Assembly (NCBI RefSeq): GCF_016775475.1
Contig: NZ_JAEUXJ010000002.1
Location: 221,913 to 285,912 of the forward strand
Reading direction: 5' to 3'
Length of the DNA: 64,000 nt
Source: Belnapia mucosa
GTDB lineage: Bacteria; Pseudomonadota; Alphaproteobacteria; Acetobacterales; Acetobacteraceae
Shown in pieces: positions 1-8,541 of the stretch. The notes under the pieces were generated by a model that saw nothing but the letters and a program-made list of their open reading frames with translations, was not told the DNA's origin and did not search any database. How positions within the stretch are numbered: the stretch's first letter is position 1; each line of letters starts with the position of its first letter. The translations under genes and the position numbers were made by a program.

Positions 1-153
1 GGCGAAGGCCATGCCGCGCCAGCCCCAGACATCGATATGGTTCAGCCCGACGGCGAGCATGCGCAGCTGCACCTCGCCCGGCCCGGGCGGCGGGGGCGGC
101 GGCACATCGACCAGCCGCGTGTCGCGGTCGCCGAAAAGCTGCAGCGCCCTCAT
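1..153 (-). CDS. Zinc-type alcohol dehydrogenase, N-terminal fragment (adhXL-like), cut by window edge
   Basis: Fifty-one codons are visible from an ATG at 153 down to the left edge. The product starts MRALQLFGDRDTRLVDVP and continues through PGEVQLRMLAVGLNHIDVW, which is the typical N-terminal GroES-like fold of medium-chain zinc alcohol dehydrogenases/quinone reductases. The catalytic domain lies outside the window. It follows fabF1 on the same strand after 70 bases. In rhizobial acpXL loci an alcohol dehydrogenase gene (adhXL) occupies exactly this place, so a role in very-long-chain fatty acid synthesis is inferred from context. The family is clear but the exact substrate is unknown. Confidence 0.75.
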   Translation of the reverse strand, partial: MRALQLFGDRDTRLVDVPPPPPPGPGEVQLRMLAVGLNHIDVWGWRGMAFA

Positions 154-223
154 GCTTGGTGCGCCTCCGGCGCGCGGGCCGAGTCAGCCCTCCGCGCTTT
201 CGGCGCTACGACCATCGGACCGC

Positions 224-1492
224 TCACGGCGCCGCTCCCAGCACCAGGCACACATTCTGCCCGCCGAAGCCGAAGCTGTTGGACAGCACCCGCGCGACCC
301 GCGCCGGCCGCGCCGCATTCGGCACCACATCCAGCGGGATGGCGGGATCGGGCGTCTCGTGGTTGATCGTCGGCGGCAGGATGCCGTCGCGGATGGTCAG
401 CAGGCTGACCACAGCCTCGATCGCCCCGGCGGCCGAAAGCGTGTGCCCGATCATCGACTTGTTCGAGGAGATCGGCGGTGGCGCCTCGCCGAAGACGGCG
501 CGCATGCCGAGCGTCTCCATCTTGTCGTTCTCCGGCGTGCCCGTGCCATGGGCGTTGACATAGTCGATCTGCCCCGGCTCCAGCCCGGCATCGGCGATGG
601 CGGCGCGCATCGCGCCGATGATCGCCCCGCCATCCGGGTTGCTGCGGGTGCGGTGGAAGCTGTCCGCCCGTTCCCCGGCGCCGAGCACCAGGCCCAGCAC
701 CTCCGCGCCCCGTGCCCGGGCCGATTCCAGGCTTTCCAGCACCAGCGCCGCGGCGCCCTCGCTCATCACGAAGCCCTCACGGGTCTTCTCGAAGGGGCGG
801 GAGGCACGCTCCGGCTCCTCGTTCCGGGTGGACAGGGCCGAGAGCAGGGAGAAGCGGATCATCGCCTCCGGCGCCACGCTGCCCTCGGCGCCGATGCAGA
901 GCGCCGCCGCCGCCTCGCCGCGCTGGATCGCCTCGACCCCGAGCTGGATGGCGGAGGCGCCGGTGGCACAGGCGGTGCTGACCGAAACCGGCGCGCCCTC
1001 CGTGCCGAACCGGTCCGCCAGACGCTCCCCGATCCCGCCGAAGAGGAAGGTCTCGAACAGGTCGCGCCGGCCCTCGGCAGCGGCGATCATCGCGGTGTAG
1101 CGCCCGGCTGCCTCGCCGGCGGTCTGCCGCGCCAGTTCCAGCCGCTGCGGCCATTCCACCTCCACCGGCGGCATGCCGAGGAAGAGCGGGCCGGGGAAGC
1201 GCGCATCAATGCCGGACTGCGCCACGGCCTCCGCCGCCGCCAGCGCGGCCATGCGCTCCACCCGTTCGGGCGAGGAGAGGGGCGGGCGCCCGGCCTCCTC
1301 GGGCAGCGCCACCTGGCCGGCGATGGAGGTCTTCAGATGCTCGGTCGGGAAGCGGGTGATGCGGCGGATGCCGGACCGGCCGGCCAGCAGCCCCGCCCAG
1401 CTCTCCGCCACGCCCAGGCCGAGCGGCGTCACCAGCCCCATGCCGGTGACGGCGACGAGGTGGCGTCCCAGATGGTCACGTGTCGCGCTCAT
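224..1492 (-). CDS. fabF: Beta-ketoacyl-ACP synthase II-like, catalytic partner of the VLCFA cluster
   Basis: This 422-residue condensing enzyme should elongate an acyl chain on ACP with malonyl-ACP. The Cys-His-His triad is complete: Cys175 in STACATG, a His in NAHGTGTPE and a His in SNKSMIGH. The open frame extends further upstream, but the ATG at 1492 is chosen because it overlaps the stop of the upstream ketosynthase as ATGA and starts just before the conserved VAVTGMG strand. In rhizobia the equivalent gene (fabF1XL) works with AcpXL to build the C28 secondary acyl chain of lipid A. That role here is inferred from the acpXL-fabZ-fabF2-fabF1-adh order. Confidence 0.9.
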   Translation of the reverse strand: MSATRDHLGRHLVAVTGMGLVTPLGLGVAESWAGLLAGRSGIRRITRFPTEHLKTSIAGQVALPEEAGRPPLSSPERVERMAALAAAEAVAQSGIDARFPGPLFLGMPPVEVEWPQRLELARQTAGEAAGRYTAMIAAAEGRRDLFETFLFGGIGERLADRFGTEGAPVSVSTACATGASAIQLGVEAIQRGEAAAALCIGAEGSVAPEAMIRFSLLSALSTRNEEPERASRPFEKTREGFVMSEGAAALVLESLESARARGAEVLGLVLGAGERADSFHRTRSNPDGGAIIGAMRAAIADAGLEPGQIDYVNAHGTGTPENDKMETLGMRAVFGEAPPPISSNKSMIGHTLSAAGAIEAVVSLLTIRDGILPPTINHETPDPAIPLDVVPNAARPARVARVLSNSFGFGGQNVCLVLGAAP

Positions 1493-2646
1493 GCCCCAGC
1501 CTCCTCGGCGATGGGTTCCAGCAGCGCCAGCGCCTCGCCCCGCCAGAGGCCGAAGCCGGTCACCAGCGCCTGCGGCACGAGGCCGGCCCGCAACGCCAGG
1601 GCGGCCAGCGCCAGATTGGCCGGGAAGGTTGCCTCCACCGCATGGCCGAGAAGATCGGTGGTGTGCCGCACTGGTCCCGGTGCCGGCCCGGCGGCGGCGA
1701 GGTCGGCCAGGAAGGCGGCCTCCTCCGCCAGCGGATCGCTGGCGCCGCTGGCGCCGGAAAAGACCGCATAGCCCGGCCGCAGCGGCAGGCCCTCGGCCAG
1801 CCGGCCGGCCTCGGCGCGTGCCGTGTCGTCGCTCCGCCGCCGGGCCGTGCCGGTGCGGATGGCCGAGAGCTTCGCCAGCCCCCGCGCCCCGCGTGCCCGG
1901 GCGTGGCGCGCCGTCTCCAGCACCAGGAAGGCGCCGGCGCTGCCCATCACCACCCCGCCCGGCCCACGTTCGGCCAGCGGCACCCAGCCGTCGCGCCACA
2001 GCGCGCCGGAGGTCCCGAAGAGCAGCAGCATGTCCCAGCGCCCGGCGACATAGGCGCCGCCGACCAGCGCCGTCTCGCCCCGGCCCTCGGCCAGCCGCGC
2101 GGCGGCGATCCGCACCGCATCGGCCCCGGCCGATTCCTCGCCCATGAAGGTGCGGGAGGAGCCGGTGACGCCATGGACGATGGAGATATTGCCGGCCAGC
2201 AGGTTGGAGAGCTGGGCGAGGAAGAGGGTCGGCCGCAGCCCATTGGCCAGCCGCCCGTTCAGCAGCGGGCCCGCCTCGCCGGGCGGCAGCGTGGCCAGCT
2301 CGCGGCAGATCGTCTCGTCCAGCGCCACATCCCGCTCGCCGCCGCCGGCGGCCACCACCAGATGCATGTCGGCCGCCAGGGCGCGGGCCCCGGCATGGTC
2401 GAGCGCCAGCCCGGCGGCATAGGTGCCGAGGCGTTGCCAGGGCTCCATCTGCCGCTGGTCGCCCTTCTTCGGGATCTGCGAATCGAGTGCGAGGGCAGGC
2501 AGCGGGTGGATGGGGAAGGGGGCGAAGCCCGCCTCATCCACCGCCGGCCGCGACGCCGCGTCCTGCAGCGCCGCCAGATGCGGCGCCTCGCCCTCGCCGA
2601 GGGAGGAGACGAGGCCGATGCCGGTGATCCAGACGGCCTCGCTCAT
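1489..2646 (-). CDS. Divergent ketosynthase lacking the active-site cysteine (fabF2XL-like)
   Basis: This 385-residue protein has the thiolase/ketosynthase fold signature at its start (VWITGIGLVSSLGEG) and a Gly-His near the C terminus (LLGHAVEATFPAN). Where the partner enzyme has STACATG, this one reads approximately GSSRTFMGEES, so the nucleophilic Cys is absent. The first catalytic His motif (NAHGTGT in the partner) is replaced by SGASGAS. It is therefore probably a non-catalytic partner, comparable to chain-length factors of type II polyketide synthases, and may form a heterodimer with the next gene. It is joined by ATGA overlaps to fabZ upstream and fabF downstream. The alignment was made by eye. 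Confidence 0.82.
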   Translation of the reverse strand: MSEAVWITGIGLVSSLGEGEAPHLAALQDAASRPAVDEAGFAPFPIHPLPALALDSQIPKKGDQRQMEPWQRLGTYAAGLALDHAGARALAADMHLVVAAGGGERDVALDETICRELATLPPGEAGPLLNGRLANGLRPTLFLAQLSNLLAGNISIVHGVTGSSRTFMGEESAGADAVRIAAARLAEGRGETALVGGAYVAGRWDMLLLFGTSGALWRDGWVPLAERGPGGVVMGSAGAFLVLETARHARARGARGLAKLSAIRTGTARRRSDDTARAEAGRLAEGLPLRPGYAVFSGASGASDPLAEEAAFLADLAAAGPAPGPVRHTTDLLGHAVEATFPANLALAALALRAGLVPQALVTGFGLWRGEALALLEPIAEEAGA

Positions 2647-3095
2647 GCCGGCAGGCCGATCCGCACCGCCTGGGCGCGCATCGCCGCTTCCAGTTCCGGC
2701 GCGGGGAAGGGCTGGAGGCTGAATTTCATCTCGCCCACCTCGCAGACGCGGCGGCCCTCGCAGGTGATGGCGGCCTCGGTCACGGCGAAGCCCGATCCCT
2801 CATGAACCAGCCTGGCCGAGACGCTCAGCCGCTCCCCGGGGCGAACGAAGCGGCGCAGCTTCAGCTCCCGGTTGCCGATCAGGAAGGCCATGCGGGTATA
2901 GAGAAGCCGGGCCAGCAGCAGGTAGCCGGAGGCCTGGGCCATGGTCTCCAGCAGCAGCACGCCGGGGACCAGCGGATGGCCGGGGAAATGCCCCTCGAAG
3001 ACCGGGCTCGCCTCGGGGACCACCGCCTCGGCGGTGATGCTCTCGGGATCGACCGCCTCGATGCGGTCGATCATCTGGAAATATTCGAGGCGCAC
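2643..3095 (-). CDS. fabZ: 3-hydroxyacyl-ACP dehydratase, FabZ-type hotdog protein
   Basis: This 150-residue single hotdog-domain protein carries the family motif GHFPGHPLVPG (residues about 35-45) with the catalytic His, followed by LLETMAQASGYL with the acidic catalytic residue. It removes water from 3-hydroxyacyl-ACP in the elongation cycle. It lies 10 bases after acpXL and overlaps the next ketosynthase by ATGA, so it is almost certainly cotranscribed and translationally coupled. The cluster context points to the XL paralogue (fabZXL), not the housekeeping enzyme that usually sits next to lpxD/lpxA. Confidence 0.9.
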   Translation of the reverse strand: MRLEYFQMIDRIEAVDPESITAEAVVPEASPVFEGHFPGHPLVPGVLLLETMAQASGYLLLARLLYTRMAFLIGNRELKLRRFVRPGERLSVSARLVHEGSGFAVTEAAITCEGRRVCEVGEMKFSLQPFPAPELEAAMRAQAVRIGLPA

Positions 3096-3105
3096 GGATT
3101 TGGGG

Positions 3106-3396
3106 CTAGGTCGCGGCGCCGGATTTCGCCGCGACCAGCTCCTCGATCCGCTTCGCCAGGTTCTCCATGACGAAATACTGCGCGGCCGGGGCGGCGCCGG
3201 AATTCACTTCCTGCGTCCAGGCTTCGACCGGGACCTTGATGCCGAAATCCTTGTCGATGGCGAAGACGATGTCGAGGAAGTCGAGGCTGTCGATGCCGAG
3301 ATCCTCGATGACATGGCTTTCGGGCGTGATCTTCTCGCGCGGGACGTCACTCGTCTCCGCGATGATGTCGGCGATGCGCTCGAACGCCGAGGCCAT
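3106..3396 (-). CDS. acpXL: Acyl carrier protein AcpXL for very-long-chain fatty acids
   Basis: This 96-residue acidic carrier protein closely follows rhizobial AcpXL: it starts [14 protein letters not shown], has the phosphopantetheine site [11 protein letters not shown] with Ser37, and then the AcpXL-specific [20 protein letters not shown]. Ordinary AcpP is shorter and lacks the WTQEVN segment. AcpXL carries the C26-C28 hydroxy acyl chain that LpxXL places on lipid A. It is the first gene of the minus-strand operon continuing into fabZ, fabF2, fabF1 and adh. No lpxXL is visible, but the cluster is cut by the left edge. Confidence 0.93.
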   Translation of the reverse strand: MASAFERIADIIAETSDVPREKITPESHVIEDLGIDSLDFLDIVFAIDKDFGIKVPVEAWTQEVNSGAAPAAQYFVMENLAKRIEELVAAKSGAAT

Positions 3397-3447
3397 GGGC
3401 TTCTCCGGAACGGACGGTCAGGGAAGGGGGTCTTTGGCCCGATCCGG

Positions 3448-3464
3448 GGCGCTTGGCAAGCGCC
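3448..3464 (-). terminator. Short hairpin between tRNA-Leu and acpXL
   Basis: GGCGCTTGGCAAGCGCC-type inverted repeat: a 7-bp stem with a 3-base loop, 41 bases past the 3' end of the tRNA and 52 bases upstream of acpXL. There is no T-tract on either strand, so it could be a tRNA 3' processing or weak termination structure, or part of the acpXL leader. Function is uncertain. Confidence 0.35.
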
Positions 3465-3504
3465 GCGTCGCCGGCGGGACGGCCGGTGTGGATGACCCGA
3501 GAGG

Positions 3505-3590
3505 TGGTAGGGGCGGCCGGACTCGAACCGGCATAGCCTTGCGGCCGGGGGATTTTGAGTCCCCTGCGTCTACCATTCCGCCACGCCCCC
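3505..3590 (-). tRNA. tRNA-Leu (anticodon CAA)
   Basis: The reverse strand folds as a class II tRNA of 86 bases. The acceptor stem GGGGGCG pairs with CGCCCCT (one G-T pair), discriminator A is followed by an encoded CCA, and the T arm is GCCGG-TTCGAGT-CCGGC. The anticodon stem GGGGA/TCCCC encloses the loop CTCAAAA with anticodon CAA, and there is a long variable arm. It reads UUG codons. It sits alone between the acpXL operon and a Bug receptor gene on the same strand. Confidence 0.95.
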
Positions 3591-3647
3591 GCGGCAGGGC
3601 GAGGATTAGCACGGGTCCCCACCGGCTGCGAAGCGGGGGGCGCCCGC

Positions 3648-4616
3648 CTAATCCGCCACCGCGCCGGACGCCTGGACGATCGTCCGCATCCGCCCCGTCT
3701 CCTCGGCGATGAAGCGGGCGAAATGGTCCCGGCCGCGCGCCCGGGCGAGGCTGCCCGTCTCCGCCACCCGGGCGGCGACGCCCGGGTCCTGCATCGCCGC
3801 CACCGCCTCCGCCTCCAGCCGGGCGAGCACCGGCTCCGGCACTCCGGCCGGGGCCATCAGCCCGAACCAGCCGACGGTGGTCACGTCGATTCCCGCCTCG
3901 CGCAGGGTCGGCAACTCGGCGAAGGCGGGCACGCGCTCCTCGCCGGTGACCGCCAGCGCCTTCATCCGCCCCGTCTTCGCCAGCTGGGCGACGCCGGAGA
4001 TGGACTGGAACAGCACCTGGACCCGGCCCTCCATCAGGTCGGTATTGGCTTGGGCCGGGTCGCGATAGGGGACGTGCACCATCTGCGTCCCGGTCAGCAT
4101 GTTGAACTGCACCCCCGCCAGATGCTGCGAGGTGCCGTTGCCGATCGAGCCGAAGCTGACCCCGGCTCCCTGCGCCCGCGCCCAGGCGGCGAATTCGCCA
4201 GGCGTCGCAACCGGCAGGCCGAGCGGCACGACCATCAGGTTCGGCACCAGTGCCAGCAGCGAGATGGGGGTGAGGTCCCGGTCCGGGTCATAGGGCAAGC
4301 GGCGGAACAGGAAGCGGTTCACCGCCACCGTGCCGATGGCGCCGAGCACAAGGGTATAGCCGTCGGGGGCCGCTCGCGCCGCCGCCTCGGTGCCGATATT
4401 CCCGCCCGCCCCGCCGCGATTCTCGATCACCACCGGCTGGCCGAGCCGGGCCGTCAGGAATTCGGCGGTGACGCGGCCGACGAAATCGCTGGCGCCGCCG
4501 GGCGGGAAGGGGACGATGAAGCGCAGCGGCCGGCTCGGCCAGGGCTCCTGCGCCAGAGTCGGCGTCGCCAGGGCCAGCGTCGCCAGCGCCGCGCCGAGGA
4601 GTGCGCGCCGTCGCAT
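3648..4616 (-). CDS. Bug-family (TctC-like) periplasmic solute receptor
   Basis: This 322-residue exported protein has a cleavable signal peptide (MRRRALLGAALATLALATPTLAQ). The Bug hallmarks follow: WPSRPLRFIVPFPPGG, then GQPVVIENRGGAGGNIG, and later VPYRDPAQANTDL. Family members bind carboxylates and other small organic acids for tripartite tricarboxylate transporters, but no TctA/TctB genes are nearby. It is the last gene of a minus-strand group. Its start overlaps the flavin monooxygenase stop by one base (TGATG), which suggests that its ligand is the monooxygenase substrate or product. That link is inference. Confidence 0.88.
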   Translation of the reverse strand: MRRRALLGAALATLALATPTLAQEPWPSRPLRFIVPFPPGGASDFVGRVTAEFLTARLGQPVVIENRGGAGGNIGTEAAARAAPDGYTLVLGAIGTVAVNRFLFRRLPYDPDRDLTPISLLALVPNLMVVPLGLPVATPGEFAAWARAQGAGVSFGSIGNGTSQHLAGVQFNMLTGTQMVHVPYRDPAQANTDLMEGRVQVLFQSISGVAQLAKTGRMKALAVTGEERVPAFAELPTLREAGIDVTTVGWFGLMAPAGVPEPVLARLEAEAVAAMQDPGVAARVAETGSLARARGRDHFARFIAEETGRMRTIVQASGAVAD

Positions 4617-5797
4617 CAGGCGATCTCCTCGGCCCGGCGCAGGCTGCCGATCATGGAGATCTGGGTCAGATAGGCATGCGCCTTGGCGGGATCGGCCGCG
4701 GCCTCCGCCATGCGGGCGCGGAAGGCGGCCTGGGCCTCCGGCTCCACCGCTTCCAGGTTCTGCTTGTTGGCGATGGTCTGGCGCTGGACATGCTCCACCG
4801 TCACCCCGCGCCGCTGCCGGTCGTAGCGGTCGAGCAGCGCTTCCTCCGCGCCCTCCAGCATCACCGCGGCCAGCTTCGCCCCGAGGTTCACCGCGTCATG
4901 CACCCCGCCATTCAGCCCCATGCCGCCGAGCGGGTTGTTGATATGCGCCGCATCGCCGGCCAGCAGGATGCGCCCGCGCCGGAAGGTCTCAGCGACGCGC
5001 TGATGCACCCGGTAGAGCGTCCGGTGGCGAATCTCATAGCCGCCGCGCCCGGCGATGATCCGCCCCATCCGCGCCGCCGCGAACTCGTCTGAGGCGACCT
5101 CCTCCTCGGAAACCTCGGGCTTCACCGGGAACATCGCCCGCCACAGGCCGGGCACGCGCAACAGGAAGAACCATTCCTCCGGATCGGCATAGTAGGAGAC
5201 ATCGGCCAGGCCCGGGATGGCCTCGGCGAACTCGAAGGGCGTCGAGAGGACCAGGAAGCGCTCCGGCCAGGTGAAGCCCTCGAACTCGATCCCGGCCGCG
5301 CGCCGCACCGCGCTGCGCGCCCCATCCGCGCCGATCAGCCAGGAGCCTTCGACCGAGGAGCCATCGGCCAGCGTCACCCGCACATGGTCGCCACGGTCCT
5401 CGGCCGTATCCAGCCTGGCGTTGAAGCGCAGCGCGAAGCCCGGCCGGCCGGAGAGCAGGCCGGCCAGGATGCGGGTCAGCTTGAACTGCTCGACCTGCAC
5501 CCGGAAGGGATGCCGCGTCAGGTCGGCGATGGTGCCGAAGTCGAATTCCGCGATCAGGCTGTGGTCGCGGTTGCGGTACTGCAGCTTCGGCGCCACCAGC
5601 CCCTCGGCGATCATGGCCCGGGCGGCGCCGAGATCGTCCAGCATGTCGAGCGTCGGCGCATGGAAGGTGGAGGCGCGGAGCTCGAGCGGCAGGGCCGGCT
5701 CCGCCTCCAGCACCGTCACCGGGATGCCGTGGCGGTGCAGGGCGGCGGCGGCGACCAGCCCGACCGGCCCGGCGCCGGCGATGAGGACGGGGCGCAT
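4616..5797 (-). CDS. FAD-dependent aromatic-ring monooxygenase (UbiH/MhpA-like)
   Basis: This 393-residue class A flavoprotein monooxygenase has the dinucleotide-binding GAGPVGL motif at residues about 6-12, a DG motif in WLIGADGARSAVRR, and the second FAD motif GRILLAGDAAHINNPLGGMGLN. Such enzymes use NAD(P)H and O2 to hydroxylate aromatic rings. The ATG at 5797 is preferred over one seven codons upstream because it forms a TGATG junction with the preceding gene and places the Rossmann strand right at the N terminus. It is clustered with an HpaB-type hydroxylase and a MarR regulator, which fits aromatic catabolism. The substrate is not predictable. Confidence 0.88.
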   Translation of the reverse strand: MRPVLIAGAGPVGLVAAAALHRHGIPVTVLEAEPALPLELRASTFHAPTLDMLDDLGAARAMIAEGLVAPKLQYRNRDHSLIAEFDFGTIADLTRHPFRVQVEQFKLTRILAGLLSGRPGFALRFNARLDTAEDRGDHVRVTLADGSSVEGSWLIGADGARSAVRRAAGIEFEGFTWPERFLVLSTPFEFAEAIPGLADVSYYADPEEWFFLLRVPGLWRAMFPVKPEVSEEEVASDEFAAARMGRIIAGRGGYEIRHRTLYRVHQRVAETFRRGRILLAGDAAHINNPLGGMGLNGGVHDAVNLGAKLAAVMLEGAEEALLDRYDRQRRGVTVEHVQRQTIANKQNLEAVEPEAQAAFRARMAEAAADPAKAHAYLTQISMIGSLRRAEEIA

Positions 5798-7005
5798 CAC
5801 CGCCGCACCAGTGCGCATTCGCTCTCGGCGAGCGGCCGCGCGGCGACCTCGGCCGGGATGGTGGCGACGGTCTGGTAGTAGTCCCAGGGGCCGCGGCTTT
5901 CGGCTGGTGACTTCACGCGGAACAGGGTGAAGTCGCGCAGCACCCGCCCATCCTCGCGGATGCGGCCCTCCCGCGTCATGAAGTCATTGATCGGCATGGC
6001 GCGCATCTGCGCTGCCACCTTCTCGGCATCGTCGGTGCCCGCCGCCTGGATGGCGCGGAGATAGTGCAGCGTCGCGGTATAGATGCCGGCCTGCGGCATG
6101 GTCGGCATGCGCTTCATCGTCTCGAAGAAGCGGCGGGACCAGGCGCGGGCCTCCTCGTTCATGTCCCAGTAGAAGCTCTCGGTCAGCATCAGCCCCTGCG
6201 CGTCCTGCAAGCCGATCGCATGGATGTCGGTGAGGAAGACCATGATGCCGACCGGCGTCATGCTGCGGAACAGGCCGAAGCTCGCCGCCTGCTTGATGGA
6301 ATTGGACAGGTCGCCGCCCGCATTGGCGAAGGCGATGACCTTCGCCCGCGAGGCCTGGGCCTGCAGCAGGAAGGAGGAGAAATCGGCCGTGTTCAGCGGG
6401 TGCCGCACATTGCCGAGGACGCGGCCCCCATTGGCGCGCACCACCGCCCCCGTATCCCGCTCGAAGGCATGGCCCACGGCGTAATCGACGGTGAGGAAGA
6501 ACCAGCTATCGCCACCCTGGCGCAGCACCGCATTGCCGGTGCTGGTCGCCAGCGCATAGCTGTCGAAGGCCCAATGAATACCGTAAGGCGAGCAGGCCTT
6601 GCCCGTCAGGTCGGAGACCGCGGCGGAGCTGAAGATGACGAGCCGCTGCTTCTCCCGCGCCACCTGCTGCACCGCCAGCGCGATGCCGGAATTGGGCAGG
6701 TCCATGATGACGTCGATGCGGTCCTGGTCGTACCAGCGCCGCGCCAGCGCCGTGCCGACATCCGCCTTGTTCTGATGATCGCCGGCCACGACCTCGATCG
6801 GCCGGCCCAGCACCTGGCCGCCGAAATCGGCGACCGCCATCCGCGCCGCCTCGACTGAGCCCGGCCCCGCCAGATCGGCGAAGAGCCCGGTCTGGTCGTT
6901 CAGCACGCCGATCCGCACCACATTGTCGCTGAGCTGCGCCCGCGCCGGCGCCGCCAGCGCCAGTGCGGCCGCCAGCAGCCCCGCACCCCAGAACCCCATC
7001 CGCAT
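5797..7005 (-). CDS. ABC-type branched-chain amino acid/aromatic acid binding protein (Peripla_BP_6)
   Basis: This is a periplasmic receptor of about 402 residues with a signal peptide (hydrophobic stretch, then APARAQ). The start of the mature protein, VRIGVLNDQTGLFADLAGPGSV, and the YAVGHAFERDTGAVV region are typical of the LivJ-like family, many members of which bind aromatic acids. The ATG at 7005 is chosen because AGGGG lies 8 bases upstream; an ATG at 7047 is also open. No permease or ATPase gene accompanies it. It lies between the HpaB-type hydroxylase and the flavin monooxygenase, so it probably captures an aromatic substrate for this pathway. Confidence 0.85.
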   Translation of the reverse strand: MRMGFWGAGLLAAALALAAPARAQLSDNVVRIGVLNDQTGLFADLAGPGSVEAARMAVADFGGQVLGRPIEVVAGDHQNKADVGTALARRWYDQDRIDVIMDLPNSGIALAVQQVAREKQRLVIFSSAAVSDLTGKACSPYGIHWAFDSYALATSTGNAVLRQGGDSWFFLTVDYAVGHAFERDTGAVVRANGGRVLGNVRHPLNTADFSSFLLQAQASRAKVIAFANAGGDLSNSIKQAASFGLFRSMTPVGIMVFLTDIHAIGLQDAQGLMLTESFYWDMNEEARAWSRRFFETMKRMPTMPQAGIYTATLHYLRAIQAAGTDDAEKVAAQMRAMPINDFMTREGRIREDGRVLRDFTLFRVKSPAESRGPWDYYQTVATIPAEVAARPLAESECALVRR

Positions 7006-7068
7006 CGCCCGAACCCCTGCCGTCCAGAAGCCTGCCGTGGCCGTCATCTTATGTCTTGGGGCTTCGCC

Positions 7069-8541
7069 CTATTCCGCCGCCGCCTTCAGCGCCGGCCCGT
7101 CCAGCCCATAGCCCGAGAGCACGCCATCCACCATGCCGGTGGCGCGCGCCCAATCATAGCTCCGGAAGGAATGTCCCTTCGGCACGAAAGGTGCGCCGGC
7201 ATAGAACAGCTCGTATTGCGCATGGCGGGAGGCGAATTCGCTCCCCACCGCATCCCAGGCCAGGCGGAAGAATTTCACTCGCTCCTCCGGCCCCACGGCC
7301 GGCGAGCGCTGCGTCCTGCCGATGATGGCGCGCAATTCGGGATCGGCGAAATCCTCGATGCCGGAGGGCAGCATGATCATCCCGCCCCCCGACAGCTCCC
7401 GCAACGTGCCGATCACCTTCCCATAGAGCTGCTGCGTCAGCACCTGCGCCGCATAGAGCAGGTGCCGGTCGGGGATGAAGTAGCGCCCGTGGAAGCTGCC
7501 CTTGGCCTCCATCCCGGCGACCATGCCCTCGACCATCGCCACCTCGGCCGCGAGCTGGCCGAGCGTCTCCCGCACCTGCGGGAAGCCGAGGGTGCCGTTC
7601 ACCTCGGCGATCCGCCGCCCGAGCCCGGCCAGGAAGCGCAGCTTCACCATCAGCCGCACCTGCGACTGGTAGTTCTGGTAGACATGCGCCGGCGTCGCAT
7701 GGAATTGCCGGGCGCACATCCCGGTATCGCCGGCGACGAAGACCCTGTCCCAGGGCACCCGCACATCCTCGAACCACAGCACCGCGTCATTCTCGTCGAA
7801 GCGGCTGGCGAGCGGGTTGTCGAAAGTGCTCGGCGCCTCCGCCTCATAGGATTTGCGCGAGAGGATCTTCAGCCCCGGCTGGTTCATCGGGATGACGAAG
7901 GACAGCGCGAAGGGCTCGTCCGCCCCCGCCTGCAAGGGCTGGATGCAGGAGACGAAGACCTCATTCGCCATGATGGCGCTGGTCGCCAGCATCTTGGCGC
8001 CGCGCACGGTGATGCCGGCTGCGTCCTGATCGACCAGCCGCAGCACCAGATCCTCGGCCTGCCCCGCCGCGCCCTGCCCGCGATCGGCCTGCGGGTTGAT
8101 GATGGCATAGGTCAGATAAAGATCATTGTCCCGCGCATGGCGGTAGTAGTCCCGCAGCGCCCCGGCGGCGCGGTCGTCGAAGGCCTCGATCCCCATCACC
8201 ATGCCGGAGATGCAGGAGGCGACATGGTCCGGCGAGCGGCCGAGGAAGCCGCAATGGCTCTCGGCCCAGCGCTCCAGCGCCTCGCGCCGATGCACCAGCG
8301 CGTCGCGGCTTTCCGGCAATTCCCACATGCGGGAGACGGGGCGGCCGGTCTCCGGGCTGCTGAAGGTCAGCAAGTCCCGCAGCGCCGGATCGGCGTTCAG
8401 GTCGAAAAGCCCGGCGGCCGTCGCCACCGCCTGGCGGAAGGCGGGGTGGGTGGTGACATCCGCCACCCTCTCCCCGCGATAGAACAGCGCCCGCCCGTCG
8501 CGCAGGCTTTCCAGATGGTCGCGGCCGGTCTTCGGACTCAT
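7069..8541 (-). CDS. 4-hydroxyphenylacetate 3-monooxygenase-like, oxygenase component (HpaB/PvcC family)
   Basis: This 490-residue protein has the usual length and landmarks of FADH2-dependent two-component phenol hydroxylases: TGRDHLESLRDGRALFYRGE at the start, RDNDLYLTYAIINPQADR, ITVRGAKMLATSAIMANEV and VPWDRVFVAGD. It would ortho-hydroxylate a phenolic compound using FADH2 from a separate reductase, and no HpaC reductase is present in the window. It overlaps marR by four bases (ATGA), so regulator and enzyme are coupled. Close family members act on 4-hydroxyphenylacetate, chlorophenols or pyoverdine precursors, so the substrate is left open. Confidence 0.9.
   Translation of the reverse strand: MSPKTGRDHLESLRDGRALFYRGERVADVTTHPAFRQAVATAAGLFDLNADPALRDLLTFSSPETGRPVSRMWELPESRDALVHRREALERWAESHCGFLGRSPDHVASCISGMVMGIEAFDDRAAGALRDYYRHARDNDLYLTYAIINPQADRGQGAAGQAEDLVLRLVDQDAAGITVRGAKMLATSAIMANEVFVSCIQPLQAGADEPFALSFVIPMNQPGLKILSRKSYEAEAPSTFDNPLASRFDENDAVLWFEDVRVPWDRVFVAGDTGMCARQFHATPAHVYQNYQSQVRLMVKLRFLAGLGRRIAEVNGTLGFPQVRETLGQLAAEVAMVEGMVAGMEAKGSFHGRYFIPDRHLLYAAQVLTQQLYGKVIGTLRELSGGGMIMLPSGIEDFADPELRAIIGRTQRSPAVGPEERVKFFRLAWDAVGSEFASRHAQYELFYAGAPFVPKGHSFRSYDWARATGMVDGVLSGYGLDGPALKAAAE

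Noticed and set aside
11..1771. Long open frame on the plus strand opposite the two ketosynthase genes
   Set aside because: It is antisense to genes with clear catalytic motifs, its product is Arg/Pro/Ala-rich without any domain, and such frames are expected at this base composition.
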